DNA of 48,722 nucleotides from Pararhodospirillum oryzae (lineage in GTDB: Bacteria; Pseudomonadota; Alphaproteobacteria; Rhodospirillales; Rhodospirillaceae): assembly GCF_007992075.1 (NCBI RefSeq), contig NZ_BJZO01000028.1:1-48722 (forward strand), written 5' to 3'. Of the stretch, positions 34,256 through 43,628 are shown one piece after another. The notes beneath the pieces were generated by a model, which saw only the letters and a program-made list of their open reading frames with translations, did no database searches and had not been told where the DNA came from. Position 1 is the first letter of the stretch; every line of letters starts with the position of its first letter. A program made the translations under genes and the position numbers.

Positions 34256-34900
34256 TTAGCGCTCCAGGACCAGGGCCCGGGGCGCGCGGGCCTGCCAGCC
34301 GGCGGTTTCCAGCTCGGGGATTTCCAGGGCCTGGTCGGGCCAGCCGATGCACAGCCAGGCCACGAAGCGCCAGCCCTCGGGCACGTCCAGGGCCCGGGTC
34401 ACGGTGTCGGGGCTCAGGATCGACACCCAGCCCACCCCCAGGCCATGGGCGCGGGCCACCAGCCACAGGGTATGAATCGCCAGCACCACCGAATAGGCCC
34501 GGGTTTCGGGCATCGTGGCCTGGCCCAGGCCGTGGCCCTGGGCCGTGGCGTCGTCGCAGAACACCGCCATCTGCACCGGGGCGTCGCGCAGGCCCTCGAC
34601 CTTCAAGGCGCCGTAGGCAAGCTGGCGTTCGGCCGGCTGCTGGCTTCGGGCGCGGGCGTTGCAGGCCTGGAAGTCGGCCACGATGGCATCCAGGCGTCCG
34701 GCGTCGCGCACCCGCACGAAGCGCCAGGGCTGGCTGTTGCCCACGCTGGGGGCCTGATGGGCGGCGCGCAGCAGGGTTTCGATCAGGGCTTCGGGCACCG
34801 GATCGGGGCGGAACCGGCGCACGTCGCGCCGCCAGCGCAGCAAGGTGGCGAAGGCGTCGTGGAAGGTATCGTCGAAGGTCGGGGCGGGGGCCTGGGCCAT
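34256..34900 (-). CDS. bluB: 5,6-dimethylbenzimidazole synthase
   Basis: 214-residue flavin-destroying enzyme of the nitroreductase fold that converts FMNH2 to dimethylbenzimidazole, the lower ligand of B12. Diagnostic blocks: RWRRDVRRFRPDPVP, APSVGNSQPWRFV, FCDDATAQGHGLGQATMPETR and WLVARAHGLGVGWVSIL. I start at ATG 34900; a longer frame to 34993 has no similarity. It supplies CobT encoded at 16968-17996. No other cob gene is next to it. Confidence 0.92.
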   Translation of the reverse strand: MAQAPAPTFDDTFHDAFATLLRWRRDVRRFRPDPVPEALIETLLRAAHQAPSVGNSQPWRFVRVRDAGRLDAIVADFQACNARARSQQPAERQLAYGALKVEGLRDAPVQMAVFCDDATAQGHGLGQATMPETRAYSVVLAIHTLWLVARAHGLGVGWVSILSPDTVTRALDVPEGWRFVAWLCIGWPDQALEIPELETAGWQARAPRALVLER

Positions 34901-35081
34901 GGGGGCGCTTTCGAAACAAGGAACGGGGGCGGCGGGACCGGAGCGGTTCCGCACGGGCGCCATACCGTAACGGCTTGGCTTTTCATCCGCCAAGACCTTG
35001 ACCGCTTCCGGGATATGGTCTACCCCCCGGCGGTTTCATTCTTTTTCTTCTCCCTGTCCTATCCAGCCGTGAGGCGCGTCG

Positions 35082-36080
35082 ATGAACCGCATTTTCTCGG
35101 GCGTTCAGCCCACCGGAAACCTGCACTTGGGCAACTATCTGGGCGCCATCCGCAATTGGGTGAGCCTGCAGAACGAGTACGAGTGCGTGTTCTGTGTCGT
35201 CGATCAGCATGCCATCACCGTCTGGCAAGACCCCCCGCAGCTGCGCCACGCCATTCGCGAGGTCACGGCCGGCCTGATCGCGGCGGGCGTGGATCCCAAG
35301 AAAAACATTCTGTTCAACCAGTCGATGGTGCCGGCCCACGCCCAACTGGCGTGGGTGTTCAACTGCGTCGCGCGCATGGGCTGGTTGAACCGCATGACCC
35401 AGTTCAAGGAAAAGGCCGGCAAGAACCGTGAAAACGTGTCGGTGGGCCTGTTCGCCTATCCGAACCTGATGGCGGCCGACATCCTGGCCTACAAGGCCAC
35501 GCACGTGCCGGTGGGCGAGGACCAGAAGCAGCACCTGGAGCTGACCCGCGACATTGCCCAGAAGTTCAACGCCGACTACGGGGTGGACTTCTTCCCCCTG
35601 ACCGAACCGCTGATCCTGGGCGAGGCCACCCGGGTGATGTCGTTGCGCGACGGGTCCAAGAAGATGAGCAAGTCCGATGAATCGGATTTCGCGCGCATCA
35701 ACATGACCGACACCGCCGACACCATCGCCCAGAAGCTGCGCAAGGCCAAGACCGACCCCGAGCCCCTGCCGGAAACGGTGGAAGGGCTGGAAGGGCGCCC
35801 CGAGGCCGCCAATCTGGTGGGCATTTACGCGGCACTCGCCAACCTGTCCCGCGCCGAGGTCCTGGCCCGGGTGGGCGGGCAGCCGTTCAGCACCTTCAAG
35901 GGCGAGCTGACCGATCTGGCGGTGTCGGTGCTGCAACCCATCAACACGGAAATGGCGCGCCTGCTGGCCGATCCGGCCTCCATCGACGCCATTTTGCGCG
36001 AGGGCGCCGAACGGGCCGATGCCATCGCGCGGCCGATCATCACCGAGGTTCACGAGATCGTGGGCCTGTTGCGTCCCTGA
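35082..36080 (+). CDS. trpS: Tryptophanyl-tRNA synthetase
   Basis: 332-residue class I aminoacyl-tRNA synthetase. HIGH-type motif [14 protein letters not shown] near residue 10, [16 protein letters not shown] in the middle and the KMSKS loop ([10 protein letters not shown]) near residue 193. Length is normal for TrpS. Followed by a hairpin array and lysA on the same strand. Confidence 0.97.
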   Translation: MNRIFSGVQPTGNLHLGNYLGAIRNWVSLQNEYECVFCVVDQHAITVWQDPPQLRHAIREVTAGLIAAGVDPKKNILFNQSMVPAHAQLAWVFNCVARMGWLNRMTQFKEKAGKNRENVSVGLFAYPNLMAADILAYKATHVPVGEDQKQHLELTRDIAQKFNADYGVDFFPLTEPLILGEATRVMSLRDGSKKMSKSDESDFARINMTDTADTIAQKLRKAKTDPEPLPETVEGLEGRPEAANLVGIYAALANLSRAEVLARVGGQPFSTFKGELTDLAVSVLQPINTEMARLLADPASIDAILREGAERADAIARPIITEVHEIVGLLRP

Positions 36081-36095
36081 TTCCCCCCCCGGCCT

Positions 36096-36217
36096 CCTGC
36101 CCCGGCAGGGGGCTGACGCTTTCAGGTTCCCCGCCTGGCGGGGGGCCTTCCGATCCCGGCTCCCCGCCCTGGCGGGGGGCCTTCCCACCCTCCGGCCCCT
36201 TGCCCTGACAAGGGGCC
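36096..36217. repeat. Array of four short hairpins between trpS and lysA
   Basis: Four consecutive stem-loops: CCTGCC/GGCAGG (36096-36109), CCCCGC/GCGGGG (36129-36143), CCCCGCC/GGCGGGG (36162-36177) and GGCCCCTTG/CAAGGGGCC (36194-36217). The second and third are near-identical direct repeats 33 bases apart, sharing the trailing GGGGGGCCTTCC. The array fills the whole gap between the genes. Confidence 0.65.
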
Positions 36218-36238
36218 TCCTGACCCGCGGACCCGAGC

Positions 36239-37519
36239 ATGGATCACTTCGCCTATAAGTCCGGCGTCCTGCACGCCGAGGAAGTCCCGCTGACCCGGAT
36301 CGCCGAATCGGTGGGGACACCCTTCTACGTTTATTCCAGCGCGACGCTTGAACATCACTACCGGGTGTTCTCGGAAGCGTTCGTGGGCCAGAACGCCCAT
36401 GTGTGCTTCGCCGTCAAGACCAACGGCAACAAGGCGGTTCTGGCCTTGCTCGCCCGCCTGGGGGCGGGGGCCGACGTGGTCAGCGGCGGCGAAATGCGCC
36501 AGGCGATCGCGGCCGGCATTCCGGCCAAGCGCATTGTCTTTTCGGGCGTGGGCAAGACCCGCGACGAACTGACGGCGGCGCTCGCGGCCGGCATTGCCCA
36601 GATCAACGTGGAATCCGAACCCGAATTGCGGGCGCTGTCGGAATTCGCCGCCTCGATGGGGACGCTGGCGCCGGTGGCCCTGCGCGTCAATCCCGACGTG
36701 GCCGCCGACACCCACGAAAAGATCACCACCGGGCGCAAGGAAAACAAGTTCGGCATCGATATCGATCAGGCGCCGGCCCTGTTCCGTCTGGCCCGCACCC
36801 TGCCCGGGATCGACCTCAAGGGGGTCGCGGTGCACATCGGCTCGCAGATCCTGGACCTGGAGCCGTTCCGCCAGGCCTTTGCCCGCCTGCGCGAGCTGGT
36901 GCTGGCCCTGCGCGCCGAGGGGATCAATCTGGAACGGGTGGACCTGGGTGGTGGCCTGGGCGTGCCCTATCACCGCGACGATCCCACCAGCCCGCCGCCC
37001 GACGCCTATGCCGCGCTGACCCGCGAGGCGTTTGGCGATCTGGGCGTGCGTCTGATCCTGGAGCCCGGGCGCCTGATCGCGGGCAACGCCGGCATGCTGG
37101 TCTCAAGGGTGGTGTATGTGAAGGAAGGCGCGTCGCGCAATTTCCTGATCCTCGACTCTGGCTTCAACGACCTGATCCGGCCCGCCTTCTACGAGGCGTT
37201 CCACGAAATCCTGCCCGTGAACCTGCCCGCGCCCGACGCCCCGCGCGAGCCGATCGACGTGGTGGGCCCGATCTGCGAATCCAGCGACATCTTCGCGCGC
37301 CAGCGCCTGCTGCCGCCGATCGCGCCGGGGGAACTGGTCGCCTTCGCCACCGCCGGCGCCTATGGCGCGGTGATGGCCTCGACCTACAACGGCCGTCCGC
37401 TGGTGCCCGAGGTGCTGGTGCGTGGGGCGCGCTTCGACGTGGTGCGCCGCCGCCCGACCCCGGCCGAGATGGCGGCCCTGGAAACCGTGCCCGACTGGCT
37501 GAAGAACCCGGCTTCCTGA
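36239..37519 (+). CDS. lysA: Diaminopimelate decarboxylase
   Basis: 426-residue PLP enzyme that makes L-lysine from meso-diaminopimelate. The PLP lysine is Lys60 in CFAVKTNGN; other family blocks are VVSGGEMRQA, NPDVAADTHEKITTGRKENKFG, VHIGSQI, DLGGGLGVPY, EPGRLIAGNAG and the active-site Cys in GPICESSDIFA. Starts at ATG 36239 with only a weak ribosome-binding site. In this group it is often preceded by a small lipoprotein gene (lptM), which I do not see in the hairpin-filled gap. Confidence 0.96.
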   Translation: MDHFAYKSGVLHAEEVPLTRIAESVGTPFYVYSSATLEHHYRVFSEAFVGQNAHVCFAVKTNGNKAVLALLARLGAGADVVSGGEMRQAIAAGIPAKRIVFSGVGKTRDELTAALAAGIAQINVESEPELRALSEFAASMGTLAPVALRVNPDVAADTHEKITTGRKENKFGIDIDQAPALFRLARTLPGIDLKGVAVHIGSQILDLEPFRQAFARLRELVLALRAEGINLERVDLGGGLGVPYHRDDPTSPPPDAYAALTREAFGDLGVRLILEPGRLIAGNAGMLVSRVVYVKEGASRNFLILDSGFNDLIRPAFYEAFHEILPVNLPAPDAPREPIDVVGPICESSDIFARQRLLPPIAPGELVAFATAGAYGAVMASTYNGRPLVPEVLVRGARFDVVRRRPTPAEMAALETVPDWLKNPAS

Positions 37520-37526
37520 CGCAAAT

Positions 37527-37571
37527 GGCCGTTCCCGTCTTTCGTGCCGTGCGCGAGGGACGGGGGCGGCC
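37527..37571. terminator. Convergent terminator between lysA and GGDEF gene
   Basis: GGCCGTTCCCGTC (37527-37539) pairs with GACGGGGGCGGCC (37559-37571), a 13-bp stem with two G-T pairs and a 19-base loop. It occupies the entire gap between the convergent genes. Confidence 0.5.
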
Positions 37572-39128
37572 TCAGCGTTTGCCCTTCTTGGCCTGGTACA
37601 TGGCCCGGTCGCCCCAGCCCAGCAGAGCCTCGGCGCTGTCGCCATCTCGCGGATACAAGGCGATCCCCACCGAGACCCCGACCGTCAGGCTCCCGCCTTG
37701 GAACGGAATCGGCGACGTGACGGCCTGGTGCAGTTTGTGCGCGATTTTTCGCGCTTCGTCCGCCCCCTGATCGGGCAGCAAGACAGCGAATTCGTCGCCC
37801 CCCAGGCGGGCCACCAGATCCTCGCGACGGACCGCCGCGCCCAGGCGCGCGGCCACCTGGCGCAACACCTCGTCGCCAGCCTGATGGCCGTGGGTGTCGT
37901 TGATGGGCTTGAAGCCGTCAAGGTCCAGGTACAAAAGCGCGAACACTCCGTCGTGACGGCGGGTACGCGAGACCTCGCCGGCCAGGCGTTCGCCGAAGGT
38001 CCGCCGGTTGGCAAGGCCGGTGAGGGGATCGTGATGGGCCAGGTAGGCCATGTCGGCCCGGCTTTGCAGCAAGGTGGAGAGCAGGCGGTTATAGGCCGCC
38101 GTCAGGTGCCCCACCTCGTCGTCGCGCGCGACGGGCAGGGGTTCGAAGGGGATGTCGCCCGAGGTCATGCGGTCGGCCTGCGAGGCGCCATGGCGCAAGG
38201 GGCGCAACATGCGCCGCAGCATCCAGGTCAGAAGCACGGCCAGCCCCAGGAACACGACACCCGCCGTGCCCAGCATCACGTCTTGCAAGGCGCGCACGGG
38301 GGCGTCGACCTCGCGCGTGGGGAGGCGGGCGACCAGGGCCCAGCCGGTGCTGGGGACCGACGCGATCGCCGCCAGTTCCTCGGTGCCATCCACCCGCCGG
38401 CCGATGCCCGTGCCGCGAAAGCCCTTCATCACCGCGTCGTGCTGGGGGTGCAGGCCCTCGCGCGGGGTGGGAAGAAGAAGGACGTCGTAATCGGACGCCC
38501 CCAGGAACAGGCGGTCGCGGGGAGAAAGCAGGACAAGCCCGCCGCTTTCGCCCACTTTCGCGGTGTACAGGCCTTCCAGGAAGTTTGAATCCCGAAGCGC
38601 CACGGTGCCCACCAGAACCCAGTCGGGGCGCGCGGGGATGGGCAGGGCCAGGGTAACCTCCGGGACGCCCGACATTTCGCCCATCCGGGGCTGTCCCACC
38701 GCGAAGCCCGTGCGCAGGGCCTCGGCGAAGAAGGGGGCGTCGGGGTGGGGGGAGGGCAGAAGGGTGTCCTCCTCCTGCCCCAGGATGATCCCCCGGGCAT
38801 CGGCGATGAACAGGCCCAGGGTAAAAAAGAACCTCCGGTCGCGGCTCAGGGTGTGCCGGCTCAACAAGCCGGGATCAGCCAGGACATCGGGGGGCAGGCG
38901 CTGGGCCAGATGATCCAGGTAGGCACGCCGTTGCGTGACGTCCCGGTCAATGACCCGGGCCACGTAGCCCGCGATCGACGAGAGCTGTGCCGCCGTCAGG
39001 GCCACCACGTCGCGGCGCAACATGTGGGCAAAAAACAGGGTTTCGCCCACTCCGGCCAGCACCAGCCCGGCCACGCAGAGCGTCACCACCCGAAACGTGA
39101 GCGACCGGCTCCCGGCCTTGATGTTCAT
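37572..39128 (-). CDS. Membrane diguanylate cyclase (sensor-HAMP-GGDEF)
   Basis: 518-residue c-di-GMP synthase. TM1 ~11-33, periplasmic dCache-like sensor ~36-278 (ADARGIILGQEEDTLLPS, PEVTLALPIPARPDWVLVGTV), TM2 ~282-303, HAMP ~303-355 (RPLRHGASQADRMTSGDIPF...RDDEVGHLTAAYNRL) and GGDEF domain ~375-515. The active site GGDEF is at about 443-447 with an RRED I-site five residues before it. I start at ATG 39128 because the longer frame (39197) adds an unconserved segment before the membrane anchor. Confidence 0.9.
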   Translation of the reverse strand: MNIKAGSRSLTFRVVTLCVAGLVLAGVGETLFFAHMLRRDVVALTAAQLSSIAGYVARVIDRDVTQRRAYLDHLAQRLPPDVLADPGLLSRHTLSRDRRFFFTLGLFIADARGIILGQEEDTLLPSPHPDAPFFAEALRTGFAVGQPRMGEMSGVPEVTLALPIPARPDWVLVGTVALRDSNFLEGLYTAKVGESGGLVLLSPRDRLFLGASDYDVLLLPTPREGLHPQHDAVMKGFRGTGIGRRVDGTEELAAIASVPSTGWALVARLPTREVDAPVRALQDVMLGTAGVVFLGLAVLLTWMLRRMLRPLRHGASQADRMTSGDIPFEPLPVARDDEVGHLTAAYNRLLSTLLQSRADMAYLAHHDPLTGLANRRTFGERLAGEVSRTRRHDGVFALLYLDLDGFKPINDTHGHQAGDEVLRQVAARLGAAVRREDLVARLGGDEFAVLLPDQGADEARKIAHKLHQAVTSPIPFQGGSLTVGVSVGIALYPRDGDSAEALLGWGDRAMYQAKKGKR

Positions 39129-39244
39129 GCGTCGCGCATCCGGAAAAAGGAGTCCCCACCGTGGAGAAGTTTGGGGGATCCAGGCGACTCCTGGCAAGCA
39201 GGCCGGAAGTCGATCAAGGGATGGGATGTGTTTCCCGGGGGCGC

Positions 39245-39757
39245 TTATCTTGCCGGCACGGACGCGACGTCCCTGGCCACGGACCGGCCCAGGATCAGGG
39301 CGTCGGCGGTGGTGCCATCGGTCCGATTGTAATAACGCGGGCGCTGGCCGCGTAACGCGAAACCGTACCGGTGGTACAAACCCAGCGCGGCGGTGTTGTC
39401 GCGGGCGACTTCCAGGATCATCGCCGTGGCGTTGGCCTTGGCGGCGGCGCTCAGGGCCGCGTCGAGCAGGCGGCGGCCCACGCCCTGGCGACGACGGTCG
39501 GGGCGCACGGCCACGGTGAGAATCTCGGCCTCGCCGGCCACGGCCTGAATCAGAATCATGCCCAGCGGTTCATCCCCCTCGGCCAGCAGGGCGTGCACGC
39601 CCGGCAATGCCAGCAGGGCCTTGAGTTCGTCCGCCGGCCACGGGCGTTCGTGGCGGGGCGTGAAAGCGGCGGCGTGCAGCACGCCCAGCACTGGCGCATC
39701 GGCCGCCGTGGCCGCGCGAATGGAGAAGGAAGCGGGGGGGGGACCGGAGTCGGGCAT
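39245..39757 (-). CDS. rimI: GNAT acetyltransferase, RimI-like
   Basis: 170-residue N-acetyltransferase resembling RimI, which acetylates the N-terminus of ribosomal protein S18. The acetyl-CoA loop is AVRPDRRRQGVGRRLL, followed by ILEVARDNTAALGLYHRYGFALRGQRPRYY, a RimI hallmark. ATG 39757 has AGGA 5 bases upstream; ATG 39781 is possible. In many relatives rimI follows tsaB directly; here tsaB is 2.5 kb away with a chemoreceptor gene between. Confidence 0.85.
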   Translation of the reverse strand: MPDSGPPPASFSIRAATAADAPVLGVLHAAAFTPRHERPWPADELKALLALPGVHALLAEGDEPLGMILIQAVAGEAEILTVAVRPDRRRQGVGRRLLDAALSAAAKANATAMILEVARDNTAALGLYHRYGFALRGQRPRYYNRTDGTTADALILGRSVARDVASVPAR

Positions 39758-40551
39758 GGCGTTCCTGACCTTGGGGAGCAAAAGGGAAAGAGGGGCAAGC
39801 GCAGAAGGTTCGGCTTGCGGCCGTCGGGTCGGAGTTTGTGGGTATTCAGTTTAAAATCAAAGAGATAACCAGAATGCTCTGAAGTGTTGAAGTGCAAGTC
39901 ATGATCTATTTTTAAGGGATTAATGCTCTGCCGTGGGATGTTGTCTATATAACTCTCTCCATTTGATCGCGAGTAAGAGCAAGGGATGCGTCCTGCATCG
40001 GCGCGTATAACGCAAGGGAACGTTCTGTTTTGGACTGTTCGACATCGGCGCTTTATGAGATAACCTGTGGGGCGTGTAAAGTTTATTGGCGTTTCTTGTC
40101 TTGGCTTTTCTCATTTTGAGAAGGTGAGAATTTTATGGTTAAGCTCTCCCTTGGAGTCCTCTCGATAAATATGTTGAGTTATATTGGTTGATTGTAATGC
40201 GCTTGTCTTGCGAATGCCGAGGCATATCTCAGGGTTGTGTGAATTGACATCCCCCGTCGACAATATTGGCGGGGCAAGCTGAAGTATGAAGGCGCTTTGA
40301 AGAACAAGGGGTGGGGTGTTCTCGGTCCGAGCCTCCCCGGTCCCTCCTGCCGGAGAGAGCGCCCTCGTCCCCATCGGCGGATGGAGCGTGGAGATCCTCA
40401 AGCGATCCGATATTGCCCAGGGCTTCGCCGCCAGTGTCCCGTTTATCGCCAGGAGACTGGCAAGACAATAATGGTATTTTTGTATTTAAGAAGCAGGCTC
40501 TCACGATCAAGGTCTTCGCCTCCAAACCCCTATGATGGCGAGTATCCGCAC
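39758..40551. other. AT-rich intergenic region between rimI and chemoreceptor
   Basis: Nearly 800 bases with no gene I can support, clearly richer in A/T than the rest of the window up to about 40290. A TTCTCA/TGAGAA hairpin lies near 40110, and CCCCGTC/GGCGGGG near 40251-40276. From 40301 to 40474 one plus-strand frame reads like the end of a real protein ([18 protein letters not shown] then [15 protein letters not shown], stop), which may be a gene remnant. No promoter, riboswitch or attachment site could be assigned. Confidence 0.4.
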
Positions 40552-42228
40552 ATGAATAATCTCAAGATTAACATCCGCCTTTTGGTTATCGTGGCCGTTG
40601 TCATCGTCGGCATGGCCGGCTTGATCGCGGTTACCCTTTACCAGCAATGGAACGCTCTCCTTGATGGCCGACAAACCGCGACACGCGCGGTCACTTCAGC
40701 GGCCGAGACAATCATTAATGATCTAAAGAGAAGATCTGAAAATGGAGAGATCAGTGTTGAAGAGGCAAAAAAACAGGCGTTAGCCAACGTCGGCGCGATT
40801 CGTTACAATGGGAATGACTATATATCCGTCCTTGATGAAGAAGGTGTTCTGATCGCGTTTCCCGATCCTGTCCTTCTTGGGAAAAACCGAATGGATGCCG
40901 TCGATGCGAACGGTGTTCCCTATATCAAGAACATCTTCGCCGCCGCCCGAAATGGCGGTGGAACAACCCGCTACCTCCATAAACGCCCCAACTCGACCGT
41001 CAAGTCGGATAAAATCGCTTACAGCGCCTACATTCCCGGATGGGGATGGACCATCCTGAGTGGCGTTTATCTCGACGACGTCCAGGCCATGTTCCGGGAC
41101 GTGGTGATCCGGGTTCTGACCATTGGGTTTCTGGTCGTCATCGCGGTCGCCGGCATTGCCATCCTGATTGGCCGGACGATCACCAGTTCGCTGGGCGCCG
41201 TGACCGCGGACATGAGCCAGATCGCGGCGGGCAACCTGAACGTTGACATTCGTTTCGCCGAACGCAAGGACGAAGTCGGAACCCTGGCTCGCGCCCTGGT
41301 AACATTCAAGAAAAACGCCGAGGAAGTCGATCAACTGAGGGTGCGGCAGGAGCAAAATAAAAAAGAATCCGAAAAGGAACGGCGGTCCATGATGCTTGAT
41401 CTGGCCACTCGTTTCGAATCCAGTGTTTCCGGCATTGTCACGTCACTGACTCACGCCGCCGAAAAACTTAAATCCTCCGCCACGACCATGACCAGCATCG
41501 CCGACACCACGCGAGATCAGTCGCAGAAGGTCGCCGCCGGGTCGGAAGAAGCCAGCCAGAACGTGGAAACGGTGGCGGTGGCGACCGAAGAGCTGACGGC
41601 GTCGATTGGCGAGATCGGCCGCCAGATCCAGCAATCCAACGTGGTCGCCCAGCAGGCCACGGCCGAGGCGGCGGCGGCCCGGGAAACGGTGGACGGTCTC
41701 GCCCAGGCCGCGACCCGAATTGGCGACGTCGTGCAGTTGATTTCCTCGATCGCGGCCCAGACCAACCTTCTGGCCCTGAACGCCACGATCGAAGCGGCCC
41801 GGGCCGGCGACGCGGGCAAGGGCTTCGCGGTGGTGGCGGGCGAGGTCAAGACCCTCGCCAGCCAGACGGCGCGCGCCACCGAGGACATCACGCGTCAGAT
41901 CACCAGCATTCAGGATGCCTCGACCAACGCGGTCAGTGCCATCGCCAGCATTGCCGACGTGATCAACCGGATCAACGACACCTCGGCGGCGATCGCCAGC
42001 GCGGTGGAGCAGCAGTCGGCGGCGGCCAAGGAAATCAGCCGCAACATCGATCATGCCGCGGCGGGAACCCAGGCCGTTTCGAGCACCATCGAAGGCGTGC
42101 GCGATGGCGCGGCCCGGACGGGAAGCGCCGCCGGCGAAGTCAACACCGCTTCCGGCGACCTGGTCACCCAGGTCGGGCACCTGAAGGACGAAATGGGGCG
42201 CTTCCTCGGCCACATTCGCGCCGCCTGA
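40552..42228 (+). CDS. Methyl-accepting chemotaxis protein with Cache domain
   Basis: 558-residue chemoreceptor. TM1 ~9-30 ([18 protein letters not shown]), periplasmic sCache-type sensor ~35-180 ([37 protein letters not shown]), TM2 ~184-208, HAMP ~208-262 and signalling domain ~320-520 with the hairpin tip [23 protein letters not shown] 40552 is chosen as the first start before TM1; the frame is open to 40297 through non-coding DNA. The 5' third (to about 41000) is AT-richer than the 3' end. Sits between rimI and tsaB on the opposite strand. Confidence 0.93.
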   Translation: MNNLKINIRLLVIVAVVIVGMAGLIAVTLYQQWNALLDGRQTATRAVTSAAETIINDLKRRSENGEISVEEAKKQALANVGAIRYNGNDYISVLDEEGVLIAFPDPVLLGKNRMDAVDANGVPYIKNIFAAARNGGGTTRYLHKRPNSTVKSDKIAYSAYIPGWGWTILSGVYLDDVQAMFRDVVIRVLTIGFLVVIAVAGIAILIGRTITSSLGAVTADMSQIAAGNLNVDIRFAERKDEVGTLARALVTFKKNAEEVDQLRVRQEQNKKESEKERRSMMLDLATRFESSVSGIVTSLTHAAEKLKSSATTMTSIADTTRDQSQKVAAGSEEASQNVETVAVATEELTASIGEIGRQIQQSNVVAQQATAEAAAARETVDGLAQAATRIGDVVQLISSIAAQTNLLALNATIEAARAGDAGKGFAVVAGEVKTLASQTARATEDITRQITSIQDASTNAVSAIASIADVINRINDTSAAIASAVEQQSAAAKEISRNIDHAAAGTQAVSSTIEGVRDGAARTGSAAGEVNTASGDLVTQVGHLKDEMGRFLGHIRAA

Positions 42229-42237
42229 GCGCCGGCC

Positions 42238-42273
42238 CCCTCCCCCGGAAAGACCCGTTTTCCCGGGGGAGGG
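42238..42273. terminator. Convergent terminator after the Cache chemoreceptor
   Basis: CCCTCCCCCGG (42238-42248) pairs perfectly with CCGGGGGAGGG (42263-42273) around a loop containing CGTTTTCCC. It lies between the chemoreceptor stop and the convergent tsaB stop. Confidence 0.55.
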
Positions 42274-42304
42274 CATGGACGCACGGGCAGCGGGTGCCAG
42301 GCTC

Positions 42305-42982
42305 TCAGGCCCACAGGCGTCCCCCGTTGGGCGCGGGGCGGGCGTCGGGGGGGCGCAGATACAACGGCACCGGCGGGCGGACGGCGTCGGCCGGGCGGCG
42401 ACCGGCCAGGCGGGCGACGCGCACGGGATCGGGCAGGGCCGGGCCGGCCTCGCCAAGGTCCAGGCGCGCGACCCCGTCGCCCACCAGAAGGATCCCGGCC
42501 TGGGTGGCGGCGGCGCGGGCGGCGTCGGGGGGGAGGGCCCGGGGATCGTCCAGGGGGCGGGGCAGTCCGTGGGCGTCGCGGCCCTGGAACGTCTGGGCGA
42601 ACAGGTCGCCGCGCCGGCTGTCGATCAGCACCAGCACGCAAGCGTCGGGCGCCTCGTCCAGCACCGCGTCGGCCAGGGCTTCCCCCACCGTGATGCCTTC
42701 CACCGGGCAGCCCAGGGCGAGGCCCAGGCCGCGCGCCGTGGCCAGCCCCACCCGCAGGCCGGTGAACGAGCCCGGCCCCACGGTGACCGCGATCCGCCCC
42801 ACGGCGGCGGGTTCAAGCCCCGCCTCCTCCAGGACCGAGGCGATCAGGGGCACCAGGGCCTCGGCCTGGCCGCGCTCCATGGGGATGGTGCGCGCGCTCG
42901 CGCGGCCATCGGGCAGGGTCACGGCCACCGAACAGGCGGCAAGCGCCGTGTCCAGGGCCAGGGTCGGGGCGGCGGTGCTCAC
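42305..42982 (-). CDS. tsaB: tRNA threonylcarbamoyladenosine biosynthesis protein TsaB
   Basis: 225-residue member of the TsaB/YeaZ group that acts with TsaD and TsaE to make t6A37 in ANN-reading tRNAs. It begins LALDTALAACSVAV and contains the conserved VTVGPGSFTGLRVGLATARGL block. The GTG start at 42982 overlaps the stop of the dipeptidase gene as GTGA, so they are translated together. Confidence 0.93.
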   Translation of the reverse strand: MSTAAPTLALDTALAACSVAVTLPDGRASARTIPMERGQAEALVPLIASVLEEAGLEPAAVGRIAVTVGPGSFTGLRVGLATARGLGLALGCPVEGITVGEALADAVLDEAPDACVLVLIDSRRGDLFAQTFQGRDAHGLPRPLDDPRALPPDAARAAATQAGILLVGDGVARLDLGEAGPALPDPVRVARLAGRRPADAVRPPVPLYLRPPDARPAPNGGRLWA

Positions 42983-43569
42983 GCCGCGCCCGGGGGCGTC
43001 GCGCCCGGAGGCATCATGTGGGTGCCGGCGGCGGCGTCGGAGAGCACGGGGTAGCGATCGCGCGGACTAAAGAGCTGGTAGTGCCACCATTCGTTGCGAT
43101 AGAAATCCCAGCCGGCGGCGGTCATCAAACCCAGCAGCACGAAGCGGTTGCGCTGGGCCTCGACGCTGATCGAGGTGGCGCCGTGGTACGAGGCCGGGGT
43201 CAGGTCGTCGAATCCGGTGCCCATGTCCAGGCACTGGCCGGTTTTGGCATCGGCCAGGGTCAGGTCGATGGCGGCGCCCATGCTGTGGGGCGAGCCCCGG
43301 CGGGGATCGCTGATGAAGCGGGGGTCGGGGGTGTGGTTCCACAGCACCCATTGCGCTTCCGAAGGCCGGAAGCCATCGAACACATGCAGCCGCAACCCCT
43401 GGCGGGCCGCGAGATCGACGGCGGTGGCCAGGCACCGGGCCGCGTCGGGATGCAAGTAGCAGGCGGCCCGGCCATACACCGGCTTGCCGGTGAAATTGGC
43501 GGGCGTGGCATAGACGATGTCCAAGGTCACGCCAAAGCCATCGGCGGTGATTTCGGTCAACTGGGACAA
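42979..43569 (-). CDS. ddpX: D-alanyl-D-alanine dipeptidase (VanX/DdpX family)
   Basis: Zinc peptidase that cleaves D-Ala-D-Ala; about 196 residues from the start chosen. Zinc ligands and catalytic residues fit the family: Arg68 in FDGFRPSEAQ, His95 and Asp102 in SPHSMGAAID, and Glu160/His163 in RNEWWHYQLF. No ATG or GTG is available between the upstream stop and the conserved N-terminus, so I use TTG 43569 (AAGGA about 9 bases upstream); TTG 43560 is also possible. No signal peptide, so it acts in the cytoplasm, probably in cell-wall dipeptide recycling rather than vancomycin resistance, as vanH/vanA are absent. Confidence 0.82.
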   Translation of the reverse strand: MSQLTEITADGFGVTLDIVYATPANFTGKPVYGRAACYLHPDAARCLATAVDLAARQGLRLHVFDGFRPSEAQWVLWNHTPDPRFISDPRRGSPHSMGAAIDLTLADAKTGQCLDMGTGFDDLTPASYHGATSISVEAQRNRFVLLGLMTAAGWDFYRNEWWHYQLFSPRDRYPVLSDAAAGTHMMPPGATPPGAA

Positions 43570-43628
43570 GGCAACGGATCCTTGACGGGGGGCGCGGGCC
43601 GGACGGGGCCCGGCGCCCCCGGAGCGGG

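Noticed and set aside
36096-36217. CRISPR array in the trpS-lysA gap
   Set aside because: Repeats are only two near-identical copies of hairpins with 10-base separations and no spacers or cas genes.
40111-40401. Small minus-strand gene in the AT-rich gap
   Set aside because: No ribosome-binding site, no recognisable motif and unusual composition; probably a chance open frame.
40316-40480. Glycine or c-di-GMP riboswitch before the second chemoreceptor
   Set aside because: Only a loose GGAGAGAGC resemblance; the conserved core bases of these classes are missing.
42979-43569. Vancomycin-resistance function for the VanX-like peptidase
   Set aside because: No vanH or vanA ligase genes nearby and a Gram-negative context; the DdpX-type recycling role fits better.
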